Assembly: GCF_001412085.1 (NCBI RefSeq)
Contig: NZ_LKEV01000009.1
Location: 1 to 64,000 of the forward strand
Reading direction: 5' to 3'
Origin: Corynebacterium lowii
GTDB lineage: Bacteria > Actinomycetota > Actinomycetes > Mycobacteriales > Mycobacteriaceae
Length of the DNA: 64,000 nt
Part shown: positions 54,201-62,763 of the stretch, piece after piece
Position numbering within the stretch: position 1 is the stretch's first letter
Layout: the number at the start of each line of letters is the position of its first letter
Notes under the pieces: generated by a model
What the model was told of the DNA's origin: nothing
The model's input: only the letters and a program-made list of their open reading frames with translations
Database searches by the model: none
Program-made: the position numbers and the translations under genes

Positions 54201-56110
54201 TGGACTTCCGCAAGGTGCGTGGCCTGGGCGCCACGCTTTCCGACGCCCCCGGCATCCAGTGGAAGAAACAGCCCTACTGGACTGCCGCGCGCCCGTCGAG
54301 CGGCAACAGCGCCCTGCCCGGTACCAAGGTGACGCTTCCCGACGCCCGCCTGGCCTTCGGCACCGAGGCCACCCAGGTTCCCTCGGCCCTGGCGCTCATG
54401 GAGGCCGCCGTGGCCGCCGTGGACCCCAAGGCAAAGTTGGTGGCGAACCAGGAGCACGCCCCCCTACCTGCCACGGGTGAGGTGACCACCATCGTTTCGC
54501 GCCACCTGGGCGGCCTTTCGCTCGCGGTGTACGCGGGTTCGGGCACCGCCCTGGCGGAAGGCTTTGCGGCCTCGGCTGGGCTGCCGGGTATCGAAGAAAC
54601 TCCGGCCGCACCGGCCCCCGCTGCTCCGCGCACGGGTATCCCGGACGCGCGAGGCGAGATCGAGGTGGAAACCCGCCACTGGGACCCGAACTCCGGGGAG
54701 ACGGTGGAACAGCGCCTGCGCTCTATCGTCTCGGAGTCGATGGGCTATGAAGCCGAGGATTTGCCCTTGGAGCTGCCGCTCATTGATCTGGGCTTGGATT
54801 CCCTCATGGGCATGAGGATTAAGAACCGCATTGAAAATGACTTCCAGATTCCCCCGCTTCAAGTGCAGGCGCTGCGCGATGGTTCCGTGGCCGATGTGAT
54901 TACGCTCGTGGAGCAGGCCGTGGCGGGTAAGGCGGAGGCTGCTGCCGAGCCTCAAGCTGCTGAGCAGCAGGAGAGCGCTGAGGACACCACCGGGGCGTCG
55001 CCAAGCGAGAACAAGGCGCAGGGCGTGGGCGTGGCCCCGCGCGATGCCTCCGAGCGCCTGGTCTTTGCCACCTGGGCGGGCCTGGCCGGTGCCGCTGCGG
55101 CTGGTGTGAACAGCGAGCTTCCCGAGGTTTCCGCCGAGGTGGCCGAGGCCATTGCCGCTCGGTTGAGTGAGCGCTCCGGGGTGGAGATCACCGCCGAGCA
55201 GGTGGCGCAGGCACAGACTTTGGAGCCGCTGGCCGACCTCGTGCGCGAGGGCCTAGAAACCGAGGTAGAGGGCAATATCCGCGTGCTGCGCGAGCGCCCC
55301 GAGGGCTCGCAGGCCCCGGCGGTATTTATGTTCCACCCGGCGGGTGGTTCCTCGGTGGTCTATCAACCGCTGATGAGGAGGCTCCCGGAGGAGGTTCCGG
55401 TGTACGGCGTGGAGCGCCGCGAGGGTGCTTTGGAGGAGCGCGCGGCGGCCTACCTCGATGAGATCCGCGAGTACGCGAAGGGTCACCCGGTGATTCTGGG
55501 TGGGTGGAGCTTTGGCGGCGCGCTGGCCTACGAGGTGGCGCACCAGTTGCGTGATAGCGAGGTGGAGGTGCGCACCATCGCCCTGCTCGATACCGTGCAG
55601 CCCGCCGAGGCGATCCCGGATACCTTGGAGGAGACCAAGGCCCGCTGGGAGCGATACTCCGCCTTTGCCAAAAAGACCTACGGCCTGGACTTCCCCGTGC
55701 CCTATGAACTGCTGGAAACCGCGGGCGAGGAGGCCATGCTGGGCATGCTCACGGAGTTCCTGAGCACTACCGACGTCTCCGAGCACGGCCTGGCCGCCGG
55801 GGTGCTGGAGCACCAGCGCGCGAGCTTTGTGGATAACCGAATCCTGGACAGCCTGGACATGCAGCGCTGGGCGGACGTGAACGTTCCGGTGCTGCTCTTC
55901 CGCGCCGAGCGCATGCACGAGGGTGCCATTGAACTAGAGCCGGCCTACGCGAATATCACCCCCGATGGTGGCTGGGCGGCCATCGTGGAGGACCTGGAAA
56001 TCGTGCAGTTGCACGGCGACCACCTGGCCGTGGTGGACGAACCCGAGATCGCTACGGTGGGAGCACATCTGACCCGCCGCATTGAGAACCTTGAAAGGGG
56101 CAGCAAATAG
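51281..56110 (+). CDS. pks13: Mycolate-condensing polyketide synthase Pks13
   Basis: A 1609-residue type I PKS that condenses two fatty acyl chains to the mycolate precursor and passes it to trehalose. Domains: ACP1 (Ser48 in NLGLSSRDAV), KS (about 110-540; Cys near 280 in VDTACSSSL, His in EAHGTGT and SNFGHSESAAG), AT (about 640-960; Ser near 733 in GMSMGEIAAA, usually GHSMGE), ACP2 (Ser near 1171 in LGLDSLMGM), thioesterase (about 1340-1600; Ser near 1408 in GGWSFGGALAYE). Length is within the family range. Start ATG follows GAGGAGA. The stop overlaps accD by one base. Confidence 0.97.
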   Translation: MADSPRSSTPMTASQLRQWLREWVAGVTEVPVEEVTDDRPLENLGLSSRDAVLLSGELENLLGRKLDATVVYEHPTIGALATHLLSGGAGSGKFGVVGTAPIAQTSAAPEDHDIAVVGMATRFPGAEGLEQMWSLLVEGRDGTTANPPEGRWSEYEGDPVARAKMAEQNLAGGYLEDISSFDAEFFGLSPLEATNMDPQQRIMLELSWEALEHAHLPANELRGTPVGVFYGSSNNDYGMLIASDPQAAHPYALTGTSSAVIPNRVSYAFDFRGPSVAVDTACSSSLVAVHQAIRALRAGDATVALAGGVNIMASPFISTSFGELGVISPSGHIHAFSDDADGFVRSDGAGVFVLKRVSDAVAHGDTILAVLRGSAINSDGHSNGLTAPNPEAQVDVLRRAYADAGVDPAQVDYVEAHGTGTVLGDPIEATALGEVLGAGREASNPTLLGSAKSNFGHSESAAGSAGLAKVILSMKNEVLPPSIHFVGPNRYIDFDAERLEVVEDPREWPQYSGRKIAGVSGFGFGGTNAHVVVSDFEPADYPGLTPQVEGHLNDPEDATALLPVSGHLPSRRKAQAAALAAYLEEHQDTSLLDLERTLAGRNHGRSRAVVQADSVEEAIKRLSRVAEGKKSLGITVADSPAATGPVFVYSGFGSQHRKMAKDLVALSAFFRDRLEELDSLVQYESGWSMMGLILDDEQTYNTETAQVTITAIQIALTDLLADLGVRPAGVMGMSMGEIAAAYASGGLTAREAMRIACHRSRLMGEGENSLAEDELGAMAVVELSTEALTALGEEEERFARIEPAVYTAPGMTTVGGPRPAVAALVERLEGEGKFARLLAVKGAGHTSSLDPILGELAAEIEGLNPRPLHTPLFSSVDRGRVYQPGETVHDVDYFLRCTRHSVWFQDSTEAAFAAGHTTLVEIAPNPVAMMGMMSTAFAAGKPEAQLLFALKRKVPAATSLRDLLSTLYVNGAPVDFRKVRGLGATLSDAPGIQWKKQPYWTAARPSSGNSALPGTKVTLPDARLAFGTEATQVPSALALMEAAVAAVDPKAKLVANQEHAPLPATGEVTTIVSRHLGGLSLAVYAGSGTALAEGFAASAGLPGIEETPAAPAPAAPRTGIPDARGEIEVETRHWDPNSGETVEQRLRSIVSESMGYEAEDLPLELPLIDLGLDSLMGMRIKNRIENDFQIPPLQVQALRDGSVADVITLVEQAVAGKAEAAAEPQAAEQQESAEDTTGASPSENKAQGVGVAPRDASERLVFATWAGLAGAAAAGVNSELPEVSAEVAEAIAARLSERSGVEITAEQVAQAQTLEPLADLVREGLETEVEGNIRVLRERPEGSQAPAVFMFHPAGGSSVVYQPLMRRLPEEVPVYGVERREGALEERAAAYLDEIREYAKGHPVILGGWSFGGALAYEVAHQLRDSEVEVRTIALLDTVQPAEAIPDTLEETKARWERYSAFAKKTYGLDFPVPYELLETAGEEAMLGMLTEFLSTTDVSEHGLAAGVLEHQRASFVDNRILDSLDMQRWADVNVPVLLFRAERMHEGAIELEPAYANITPDGGWAAIVEDLEIVQLHGDHLAVVDEPEIATVGAHLTRRIENLERGSK

Positions 56111-57654
56111 TGGCCACCACTGCGGAAAAACTCGCAGACCTTCAGGAGCGCCTGGATAAAGCCCAGGACCCCGGCAGCGAGCGCGCCCGCGCCAAGCGCG
56201 ACGAGGCCGGGCGCTCCACCCCGCGCCAGCGCATCGCCGCGCTGCTAGATGAGGGCTCCTTTGTGGAGATCGGTGCGCTGGGCAAGACCCCGGGCGATCC
56301 CGAGGCCATCTACTCCGACGGTGTGGTCACCGGCTATGGGCGTATCGACGGCCGCCCGGTGGTGGTCTATGCGCATGACAAGACCGTGTACGGCGGCTCC
56401 GTGGGCGTGGCCTTTGGCCGCAAGGTGGCGGAGGTCATGGATATGGCGATCAAGATTGGTTGCCCGGTGATCGGTATTCAAGATTCCGGTGGCGCCCGTA
56501 TTCAGGATGCCGTGACCTCCCTGGCGATGTACTCCGAGATTGCGCGGCGCCAGATGCCGCTCTCCGGGCGCAGCCCGCAAATCTCCATCATGCTCGGAAA
56601 ATGCGCCGGTGGCGCCGTGTATGCCCCCGTGACCACTGATTTTGTGATCGCCGTGGATGGGGAGACGGAGATGTACGTCACCGGTCCCGCCGTGATTCGG
56701 GAGGTTACGGGCGAGGACATCAGTTCCGCGGAACTCGGCGGCGCGCGTCAGCAGGAACTCAACGGCAATATCTCCGCCGTGGTGAACAGCGAGGACGAGG
56801 CCTTTGACCTGGTGCGCGACCTCCTCGAACACCTGCCCTCCAGTTGCTTTGACCCCGCCCCCGTGGTGGAGGCCCCCACCGATGAGGAGGTGGCCGAAAC
56901 CCGCGCGCTGGATACCTTCATGCCGGATGACACCAATGCCGGATACGACATGATGGACCTGCTCACTCAGCTGGGCGATGACGAGGACCTCATCGAGATT
57001 CAGGAAAACTTTGCCCCCAACCTCATCTGCGCCTTTGGCCGCATCGACGGCCGCACGGTGGGCTTCGTGGCTAACCAACCCATGCACTACGCGGGCTGCA
57101 TCGACGCCGACGCCGCCGATAAGGGCGCGCGCTTCATCCGCACCTGCGATGCCTACAACATCCCCGTGATCTTCGTGGTGGATACCCCCGGCTACCTGCC
57201 CGGCGTGGCTCAGGAGAAGGAGGGCTTGATTCACCGTGGAGCCAAGCTGGCCTTTGCCGTGGTGGAGGCCACCGTGCCCAAGGTGGCGCTCATCGTGCGC
57301 AAGGCCTATGGCGGAGCCTACGCGGTGATGGGGTCGAAGAACCTCAGCGGTGACATCAACCTCGCCTGGCCCACCGCGCAGATCGCCGTGATGGGCGCGG
57401 CGGCGGCCGTAGTGATGATTCAAGGAAAGCAGATCGCGGCGGCACCCCCGGCGCAGCGCGAACAGATGAAGAAGCTCTTTATGGACTTCTACGATCAGAA
57501 CATGACGTCCCCCTATGTGGCGGCAGAGCGAGGATTCCTCGATGCGATGATTCAACCGCGCGATACGCGGCTGGAATTGCGCCGTGCGCTGCGTCAACTG
57601 GCGGATAAGCGCGACGCCGATTTGCCCAAGAAACACTCCATTGCGCCAATGTAG
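56110..57654 (+). CDS. accD3: Acyl-CoA carboxylase beta subunit of the mycolate locus
   Basis: A 514-residue carboxyltransferase that with a biotin alpha subunit makes the carboxylated long acyl-CoA extender for Pks13 (AccD3 in C. glutamicum, AccD4 in M. tuberculosis). Two crotonase-like halves are visible: GSVGVAFGRKVAEVMD, PVIGIQDSGGARIQD and GKCAGGAVYAPVTTDF; then DTPGYLPGVAQEKEGLIHRGAKL, RKAYGGAYAVMGSKN and QIAVMGAAAAVVMI. GTG start shares one base with the pks13 TAG, so translation is coupled. Confidence 0.94.
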   Translation: MATTAEKLADLQERLDKAQDPGSERARAKRDEAGRSTPRQRIAALLDEGSFVEIGALGKTPGDPEAIYSDGVVTGYGRIDGRPVVVYAHDKTVYGGSVGVAFGRKVAEVMDMAIKIGCPVIGIQDSGGARIQDAVTSLAMYSEIARRQMPLSGRSPQISIMLGKCAGGAVYAPVTTDFVIAVDGETEMYVTGPAVIREVTGEDISSAELGGARQQELNGNISAVVNSEDEAFDLVRDLLEHLPSSCFDPAPVVEAPTDEEVAETRALDTFMPDDTNAGYDMMDLLTQLGDDEDLIEIQENFAPNLICAFGRIDGRTVGFVANQPMHYAGCIDADAADKGARFIRTCDAYNIPVIFVVDTPGYLPGVAQEKEGLIHRGAKLAFAVVEATVPKVALIVRKAYGGAYAVMGSKNLSGDINLAWPTAQIAVMGAAAAVVMIQGKQIAAAPPAQREQMKKLFMDFYDQNMTSPYVAAERGFLDAMIQPRDTRLELRRALRQLADKRDADLPKKHSIAPM

Positions 57655-57683
57655 CGTAGCGGTCTCTTATTTTGTAAGGTGTA

Positions 57684-57734
57684 AAAGAAAATTAAAGGTT
57701 GCCCCGCTTCACCTTTGCGTAGGGCACCTTCACT
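57684..57734. promoter_or_regulatory. Inverted-repeat region upstream of small secreted protein
   Basis: AAAGGT and ACCTTT are symmetric around 11 bases near 57693-57715, and a second AAGGT/ACCTT pair extends to about 57731. Possible regulator site between accD and the next gene. Confidence 0.3.
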
Positions 57735-57759
57735 CTTATTCTCTCAAAGGAGAATCCTT

Positions 57760-58227
57760 ATGCTGTTTTCTATTTTGAAGGGCCTGGCCCTGGCCACCGG
57801 CCTGCTCTCCCTGGGCGCCCAGCCCTTTGGCTCCAGCGATATTGCGGCCCCGGAGACCGTGGCGTCCAGCGAGGCCGCCCCGGCAGCCTCTGCCGCTGAC
57901 CGTGAGGCCGCGGCGGAGAAGGCCGTGAGCGCCATCGAGGAGAAGGCCGGCCACGACCTTGTAAACCTCGATTTTGATGGCGATGCCGTGGTGGTTCGCC
58001 CGGTGGAATCCTTTGACGAGGAGGCCGACCAGGACGCCATGAGCGAGATCTTCGATGCCCTGGCTGCCGTGGGCTACCAGAACATCTCCGCCGTGGGCAA
58101 GCCCCTGTCCTTTGAGCTGCCGGAGGTAGATCCGAGCACGCTGGTGAACTCGGAGGAGAACGAATCCGTGGAGGCTATCGCTCTCCCGGAGATTGACCCG
58201 GAGTTTAGCCACGTCATTAAGGCGTAA
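57760..58227 (+). CDS. Small secreted or membrane-anchored protein, unknown
   Basis: I do not recognise this 155-residue protein. A short hydrophobic N-terminus (LFSILKGLALATGLLSLGAQ) may be a signal peptide or anchor. An Ala/Glu-rich helix (ADREAAAEKAVSAIEEKAG) follows, then an acidic alpha/beta region (LVNLDFDGDAVVVRPVESFDEEADQ; DALAAVGYQNISAVGKPLSFELPEVDP). It contains no Cys. Strong ribosome-binding site AAAGGAGA. Its gene is separate from accD and ends at a bidirectional terminator. Confidence 0.65.
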   Translation: MLFSILKGLALATGLLSLGAQPFGSSDIAAPETVASSEAAPAASAADREAAAEKAVSAIEEKAGHDLVNLDFDGDAVVVRPVESFDEEADQDAMSEIFDALAAVGYQNISAVGKPLSFELPEVDPSTLVNSEENESVEAIALPEIDPEFSHVIKA

Positions 58228-58238
58228 GAAAAGCGAAT

Positions 58239-58278
58239 AAAGCGGGAAAGCAACTAACGTTGCTTTCCCGCTTTTCTT
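58239..58278. terminator. Bidirectional terminator
   Basis: A perfect 16-pair stem (58239-58254 with 58259-58274) with loop TAAC and flanking A/T runs, between convergent genes. Confidence 0.93.
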
Positions 58279-58289
58279 ATGCGCAGAAA

Positions 58290-59165
58290 CTAGGCCTCGG
58301 GAATGTCGATGGAGAAGCGCTCCAGGGTCATCTCGGAGGGCTCGGGGCCACCGCGCTTGCCGGTATCCAGGGCGTCGATAGCCTGAATCTCCTCTTGGGT
58401 GAGGGAGAAGTCCAGGACGTCGATGTTCTCCGCGATGCGCGCAGGGCGCACGGACTTCGGAATCACCTGCACGCCATTGTGAATGTGCCAGCGCAGCATA
58501 ACCTGGGCCGGGCTCTTGCCATAGCGCTCGGCAATTTCTCCGATGGTGGGGTCATGCAGCGGGCTGGACTTGCCGCCGCCATAATCCACCACGCCACCGA
58601 TGGGCGACCACGCCTGCGGCAGGATACCGTGCTCGCGGCACAGGGCCACCACCTCTGGCTGCTGGAAGTAGGGGTGCAGCTCGATTTGGTTTATGGCGGG
58701 CACCACCGTGGCCTTCTCTAGCAGGGCGGTGAGATCGCGCTCCATGAAGTTGCTCACGCCGATGGCGCGCACCTTCTTCTGCTCGTAGAGGGTTTCCAGG
58801 GCGCGGTAGGCCTCTAGGGTGCGCTCAAAGTCCACGGTGAGCGGCTGGTGGAGGATGAACAGGTCAATCTGCTCTACGCCGAGCTTGCCGGTGGCTTTCT
58901 CCCAGGCGTGAAGGGTCTCTTCGTAGCCGTAGTCGTTGATCCACACCTTGGTTTCCAGGAATACATCCTCGCGTGCCAGGCCGGATTCGCGCACGGCCTC
59001 GCCCACGCCGCGCTCGTTTCCGTAGGCGGCTGCGGTGTCGATGTGGCGGTAGCCGGCGCGCAGGGCCTCGGCCACGGCGTCGTGAGTTTCCTGGGGCGGG
59101 GTCTGGAATACACCGAAGCCCAGGGCGGGAATGGTTACTCCGTTGTTCAGTGTCAGGTTTGGCAT
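58290..59165 (-). CDS. Aldo/keto reductase, 2,5-diketogluconate-reductase type
   Basis: A 291-residue NADPH-dependent AKR with the catalytic tetrad: Asp in HIDTAAAYGNERGVG (with Tyr in AAYGN), Lys in VFLETKVWI, His in LFILHQPL. The coenzyme blocks VIPKSVRPARIAENIDVLDF and QAWSPIGG are typical. Start at MPNLTLNNGVTIPALGFG (59165); MGQVT at 59180 is the alternative. Substrates are probably small ketones or aldehydes. It is divergent from the NTF2-like gene. Confidence 0.93.
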   Translation of the reverse strand: MPNLTLNNGVTIPALGFGVFQTPPQETHDAVAEALRAGYRHIDTAAAYGNERGVGEAVRESGLAREDVFLETKVWINDYGYEETLHAWEKATGKLGVEQIDLFILHQPLTVDFERTLEAYRALETLYEQKKVRAIGVSNFMERDLTALLEKATVVPAINQIELHPYFQQPEVVALCREHGILPQAWSPIGGVVDYGGGKSSPLHDPTIGEIAERYGKSPAQVMLRWHIHNGVQVIPKSVRPARIAENIDVLDFSLTQEEIQAIDALDTGKRGGPEPSEMTLERFSIDIPEA

Positions 59166-59252
59166 AGTCACCTGGCCCATCCTAGGGAGGAAGCGCGGAA
59201 CGTAAGGGGGTACTGCTATTACCTGGTTAGGCCTTGAAGAAATAGGTACTGT

Positions 59253-59609
59253 GTGGTGGCTGTGGAGATAGTGGACGTGTACACACGCCTGTGCGAGGCG
59301 ATGTTGAGTGCCGATGTGAAAGTTCTGGATTCCCTGATGGCCGATGGTGCGGTGCTCACGCACATGACCGGATACGAGCAGAGCAAGGCGGAATGGTTAG
59401 AGCACATTCAATCCGGGAAGATGGTGTATCACGGGATTGATACGCAGGCGGTGGAGCAAGAGGGGGAGGATTCCTTTATCGCCCGCAGCTATACCGAGGC
59501 AACGATATGGGGAGCACACGGCACGTGGCCGCTGCAATTGAGCGGCCGCTGTGAGCGCGTGGGCGATACCTGGGTGCTTGCGAACATCGTGGCCTCCACG
59601 TGGCAGTAA
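59253..59609 (+). CDS. NTF2-like (SnoaL/DUF4440 type) protein
   Basis: A 118-residue cone-fold protein. The N-terminal helix IVDVYTRLCEAMLSADVKVLDSLMADGAVLTHMTGYEQSKAEWLEHI is split as VDVYTRLCEAMLSADV and LDSLMADGAVLTHMTG, then WLEHIQSGKMVYHGID. Beta strands RSYTEATIWGAHGTWPLQL and DTWVLANIVAST complete the fold. Function is unknown; relatives are isomerases, hydrolases or binding proteins. The GTG start lies 5 bases after a TAGGTA -10-like box, so it may be leaderless. Confidence 0.75.
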   Translation: MVAVEIVDVYTRLCEAMLSADVKVLDSLMADGAVLTHMTGYEQSKAEWLEHIQSGKMVYHGIDTQAVEQEGEDSFIARSYTEATIWGAHGTWPLQLSGRCERVGDTWVLANIVASTWQ

Positions 59610-59631
59610 AGAAAATAAGGAAAAAATAGAA

Positions 59632-61461
59632 GTGAAGAAAAAGATAAAAGAAAATGACGTGGATGGTTACCTCCGCGTCCGGAGCCGCCGCAGCCTGTGG
59701 GTCAATGAGACCTATGCGGCCGCGGCCCTCGTCATTGCCACGGCCATTGCCCTCCTGTGGGCCAATCTGGGTTCCGGGTACGAGCACTTTTGGCACACGG
59801 AGGCCGGTTTTTCCCTGGGGAGCTTTGATCTCAACCTCACCCTGCACGAGTGGGTGGATGAGTTCCTCATGGCCTTCTTTTTCTTCATGGTGGGCCTGGA
59901 CGTCAAGCGAGAATTGGTGATCGGTGAGCTGCGCCTTCCGGGGCGTGCCCTCCTGCCGGTTTTCGCGGCCCTGGGTGGTTTGATCGTGCCCGCTGTGATC
60001 TTTGTGCTGCTCACCAGTGGGACGTCGGCAAGCTCCGCGTGGGGAACGGTGATTTCCACCGATACCGCCTTTGCCCTCGGCCTGCTGGCCCTTATCGGGC
60101 CGCGCAATGCGCCCCGCCTGCGCTTGTTCCTTTTGGCCCTGGCGGTGATTGACGATATTGGTGCGCTCACCGTGATCGGTGTGTTCTATACCGATGAACT
60201 CAATGTGCGCGCGCTGGCGGCTGCGGCCATCTTGCTGCTGAGCATTTGGGTGATTCAGCGCGCGGGCGTGTGGCACATGTTCCCCTACGTGGTGCTTTCC
60301 CTGCTCACCTGGTACGCGGTGTACAGCTCGGGAGTGCACGCCACCCTGGCGGGTGTGCTCATTGCGCTGCTGCTGCCGGTGCGGGTGATTAGCCGGAAGG
60401 ATCTGGAATCGGCGCACGAGATTTATCACCTCTTTAGCCAGGCTCCCACTCCGGGGGCGGCCCAGACGGTGCGCGAATCTATGGTGTACCTCATCCCCAT
60501 GAATCAGAGGCTTTCCGACGTCCTGCCGCTGTACGTGAACTACCTGATCGTTCCGCTCTTCGCGCTCGCCAATGCGGGCGTGATTATCAGCGGGGATACC
60601 CTCGCGGCGGCGGCCTCCTCCACGCTCACCTGGGGTGTGGTGGTCGGTCTGGTGGGCGGCAAGCTCTTGGGTATTACGGCGGCCTCCGCGCTGGTGCTGC
60701 GGTTTATCCCCAGCTCCCGCCTGCCGGGATTGGACCTCCCGCGCATCGCCGGTATTGGTGCTCTCTCGGGCATGGGCTTTACCATCTCGCTCTTGGTGAC
60801 GGGCCTGGCTCTCGACGATGAGGGGCAGCAGGCCCAGGCCCGCATGGGCGTGCTGGGGGCCTCTCTCCTCGCGGTGATCGTGGCGGCGGTGATCTTCCGC
60901 CTGGGTGATCGTTTCCGTCCCCTGAGCGAGCCCAAGGGAGAAACCCTGGTGCGCCCGGTTGATCCGCAATACGATCACTTTGTGGGGAATCCGAATGCCA
61001 AGGTCTCCCTCGTGCATTACACCGCCATGACGCATGGGTACCGCACCAGAATGGAGGAGACCTTGCGCGAGGCCTATGATCTGGTGGACCGGGAACAGAT
61101 CAGCATTGTGTACCGGCACCACGTGGAAAACTCCGATGAACTACTTCCGGCTTTGGCGCTGGAAGCGGCGCATCGGCAGAACAAGTTTTTTGAGATGCAC
61201 GCTGCCCTGGTGAACTTCCCCGGCGATCTTGGGGAGGAAGAGATCTACGAGCAGGCGCGCAAGATCGGCCTGAATATGGAGGAGTTTGAGGCCAGCATTA
61301 TGCGCGCAGACGACATGGTGCGGATTCAGGACGATAACCTCGATGTCGAGGAAATCGAGTCCGAGGGAGAATCCATCGTGTATCTCAATGGGCGCCGCGT
61401 GGAAGGCCCCATGAATCGCTGGCGCCTGATGGAGGAATACAACAGGCTGGTCAAAGAGTAG
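59632..61461 (+). CDS. nhaA: NhaA Na+/H+ antiporter fused to a Cys-less DsbA-like domain
   Basis: A 609-residue fusion. Residues about 20-425 are NhaA with eleven or twelve membrane segments: FFFFMVGLDVKRELV, STDTAFALGLLALIGPR, the ion-binding Asp pair in ALAVIDDIGALTVIG near 172-173, and GIGALSGMGFTISLLVTGLAL. Residues about 445-609 are a DsbA/thioredoxin-like domain beginning NPNAKVSLVHYTAM. In such fusions the next residues hold CxxC; here they read THGYRTR, and the whole domain lacks Cys, so it cannot be an oxidoreductase. GTG start at 59632 follows AATAAGG. Overlaps the convergent MmyB gene by 11 bases. Confidence 0.85.
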   Translation: MKKKIKENDVDGYLRVRSRRSLWVNETYAAAALVIATAIALLWANLGSGYEHFWHTEAGFSLGSFDLNLTLHEWVDEFLMAFFFFMVGLDVKRELVIGELRLPGRALLPVFAALGGLIVPAVIFVLLTSGTSASSAWGTVISTDTAFALGLLALIGPRNAPRLRLFLLALAVIDDIGALTVIGVFYTDELNVRALAAAAILLLSIWVIQRAGVWHMFPYVVLSLLTWYAVYSSGVHATLAGVLIALLLPVRVISRKDLESAHEIYHLFSQAPTPGAAQTVRESMVYLIPMNQRLSDVLPLYVNYLIVPLFALANAGVIISGDTLAAAASSTLTWGVVVGLVGGKLLGITAASALVLRFIPSSRLPGLDLPRIAGIGALSGMGFTISLLVTGLALDDEGQQAQARMGVLGASLLAVIVAAVIFRLGDRFRPLSEPKGETLVRPVDPQYDHFVGNPNAKVSLVHYTAMTHGYRTRMEETLREAYDLVDREQISIVYRHHVENSDELLPALALEAAHRQNKFFEMHAALVNFPGDLGEEEIYEQARKIGLNMEEFEASIMRADDMVRIQDDNLDVEEIESEGESIVYLNGRRVEGPMNRWRLMEEYNRLVKE

Positions 61462-62377
61462 CGGCGAGCTCTTCTAGCCTCGCCGCCGAGGTGCTGCCGG
61501 GGGCGGCGGTATAGGCGTTGAGACTGAACCCCTCGGGGCCGGGCAGGAGCAGGACCTCGTAGCGCAAATCGAGCTCGCCCACCAGGGGGTGCCGCAGTGC
61601 TTTATCTCCGTGGCGGTGCACCCACACCTCGCGCATGGTCCACCGCTGGCGGAAGAGTTCGCTGGAGTGCAGGAGGTCGTCGATGAGCGCGGGCAGCTGG
61701 GCATCGTAGGGGCGTCGGGCGGCCTCCATGCGCAGCGAGGCGGCCGAGTGAATAGTAATTTCCTCGTAATTGGGAAAGAAATCGCGGGCGTGGGGATCTA
61801 AATAGATGAAATAAACGATGCTGCGCTGCCCTTGCGGAGATTGAAGAATGGGGGAGAGCAGCGCCTTGCCCAGGGAATTGGCGGCGACGATGGCGAGTTT
61901 GGCATCGCAGATCACGGCGGGGGTTTCCATGCTGTGCAGGATGCGCGTGATCGTGGGGCGCAGCACGGGGCTTTCCGGGGTATCCTGCGCAGGGCTGCGC
62001 CCCGCAAGGTTGTTCTCCGCAGGGTTACCCTCCGCCGATCTCCCCTCCACAGAACCAGTGCCCGCAGCAGATTCCGCCAGCGAGCGGGGCATCGTGGCCG
62101 CCCGGGAAAGGAGGAATAGGTATTCCCTTTCCACCTCATTGAGTTGAAGGGCGCGGGAGAGGGCATCGAGAATATCGGGCGAGACCCCGCTGAGATTCCC
62201 GCGCTCAATGCGGATGTAATAATCCACGGAGATATTGGCCAGCCGTGCTACCTCCTCACGCCGCAGCCCCGCCACCCGGCGCACGGTGTTATCGGTGGAT
62301 ACCCCAGCCTGCGCGGGGGTAATCCGGGAGCGCCGGGTGTGTAGGAACTCGCTGGTGTGCTGCTGAATGGTATTCAC
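61451..62377 (-). CDS. MmyB-type helix-turn-helix regulator
   Basis: A 308-residue regulator with an XRE-type HTH at the N-terminus (GLRREEVARLANISVDYYIRIERG, here split as GLRREEVARLANIS and VDYYIRIERG) and the MmyB ligand domain (about 140-305: PAVICDAKLAIVAANSLGKALL, then PHARDFFPNYEE). Between them a low-complexity linker repeats EGRSAEGNPAENNLAGRSPA-like units. The targets and ligand are unknown, but the family often controls a neighbouring dehydrogenase; the AKR two genes away is a candidate. Confidence 0.87.
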   Translation of the reverse strand: MNTIQQHTSEFLHTRRSRITPAQAGVSTDNTVRRVAGLRREEVARLANISVDYYIRIERGNLSGVSPDILDALSRALQLNEVEREYLFLLSRAATMPRSLAESAAGTGSVEGRSAEGNPAENNLAGRSPAQDTPESPVLRPTITRILHSMETPAVICDAKLAIVAANSLGKALLSPILQSPQGQRSIVYFIYLDPHARDFFPNYEEITIHSAASLRMEAARRPYDAQLPALIDDLLHSSELFRQRWTMREVWVHRHGDKALRHPLVGELDLRYEVLLLPGPEGFSLNAYTAAPGSTSAARLEELAATL

Positions 62378-62383
62378 GGTGCT

Positions 62384-62755
62384 TTAGGAGGTTCGGCGGG
62401 CGGCAATGGCGCGCCAAGCAGACATGAGGATGCCGGAGGTCACCGCCGCCACGATCATGAAGGACCAGTGCGGTACGGCGCCGTGGCGCAGCCCCCAAAT
62501 ACACAGCCCCACGATCACCGTTCCCGGCCACACGAGGCCGAGGCTGCCCCATAGCGTAGCGGGGCGGCTCTTCCCCCACAGCAGGAACGCCCAGGTGAGC
62601 GCGATCCCCAGGAGGAAGGGCCACAGGGTGTTCAGCCAGCCGAGTACCGTCAGCGGCATATCCTCGCTGCGGTGCGCGATACGAGCCAAAAGGGCAAAGA
62701 GGGCGATGGCCAGGGAATCGTAAAGAACCCAGCGGGTTGCACGAGATGAGTTCAT
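62384..62755 (-). CDS. DUF3054-family membrane protein
   Basis: A 123-residue protein with four membrane segments: LYDSLAIALFALLARIAHR, VLGWLNTLWPFLLGIALTWAFL, LGLVWPGTVIVGLCIWGLR and WSFMIVAAVTSGILMSAWR. The N-terminal D-x-x-AIALFALLARIAH and WPFL are what I recall for DUF3054. Function is unknown. It lies between the MmyB gene and a YbhN-like gene on the same strand, 8 bases from the latter, likely an operon. Confidence 0.77.
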   Translation of the reverse strand: MNSSRATRWVLYDSLAIALFALLARIAHRSEDMPLTVLGWLNTLWPFLLGIALTWAFLLWGKSRPATLWGSLGLVWPGTVIVGLCIWGLRHGAVPHWSFMIVAAVTSGILMSAWRAIAARRTS

Positions 62756-62763
62756 AGTGCCGA

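Noticed and set aside
57684..57734. AAAGGT inverted repeat as a DtxR or Zur box
   Set aside because: It does not match the TTAGGTTAGGCTAACCTAA-type or Zur consensus; kept only as an unnamed possible site.
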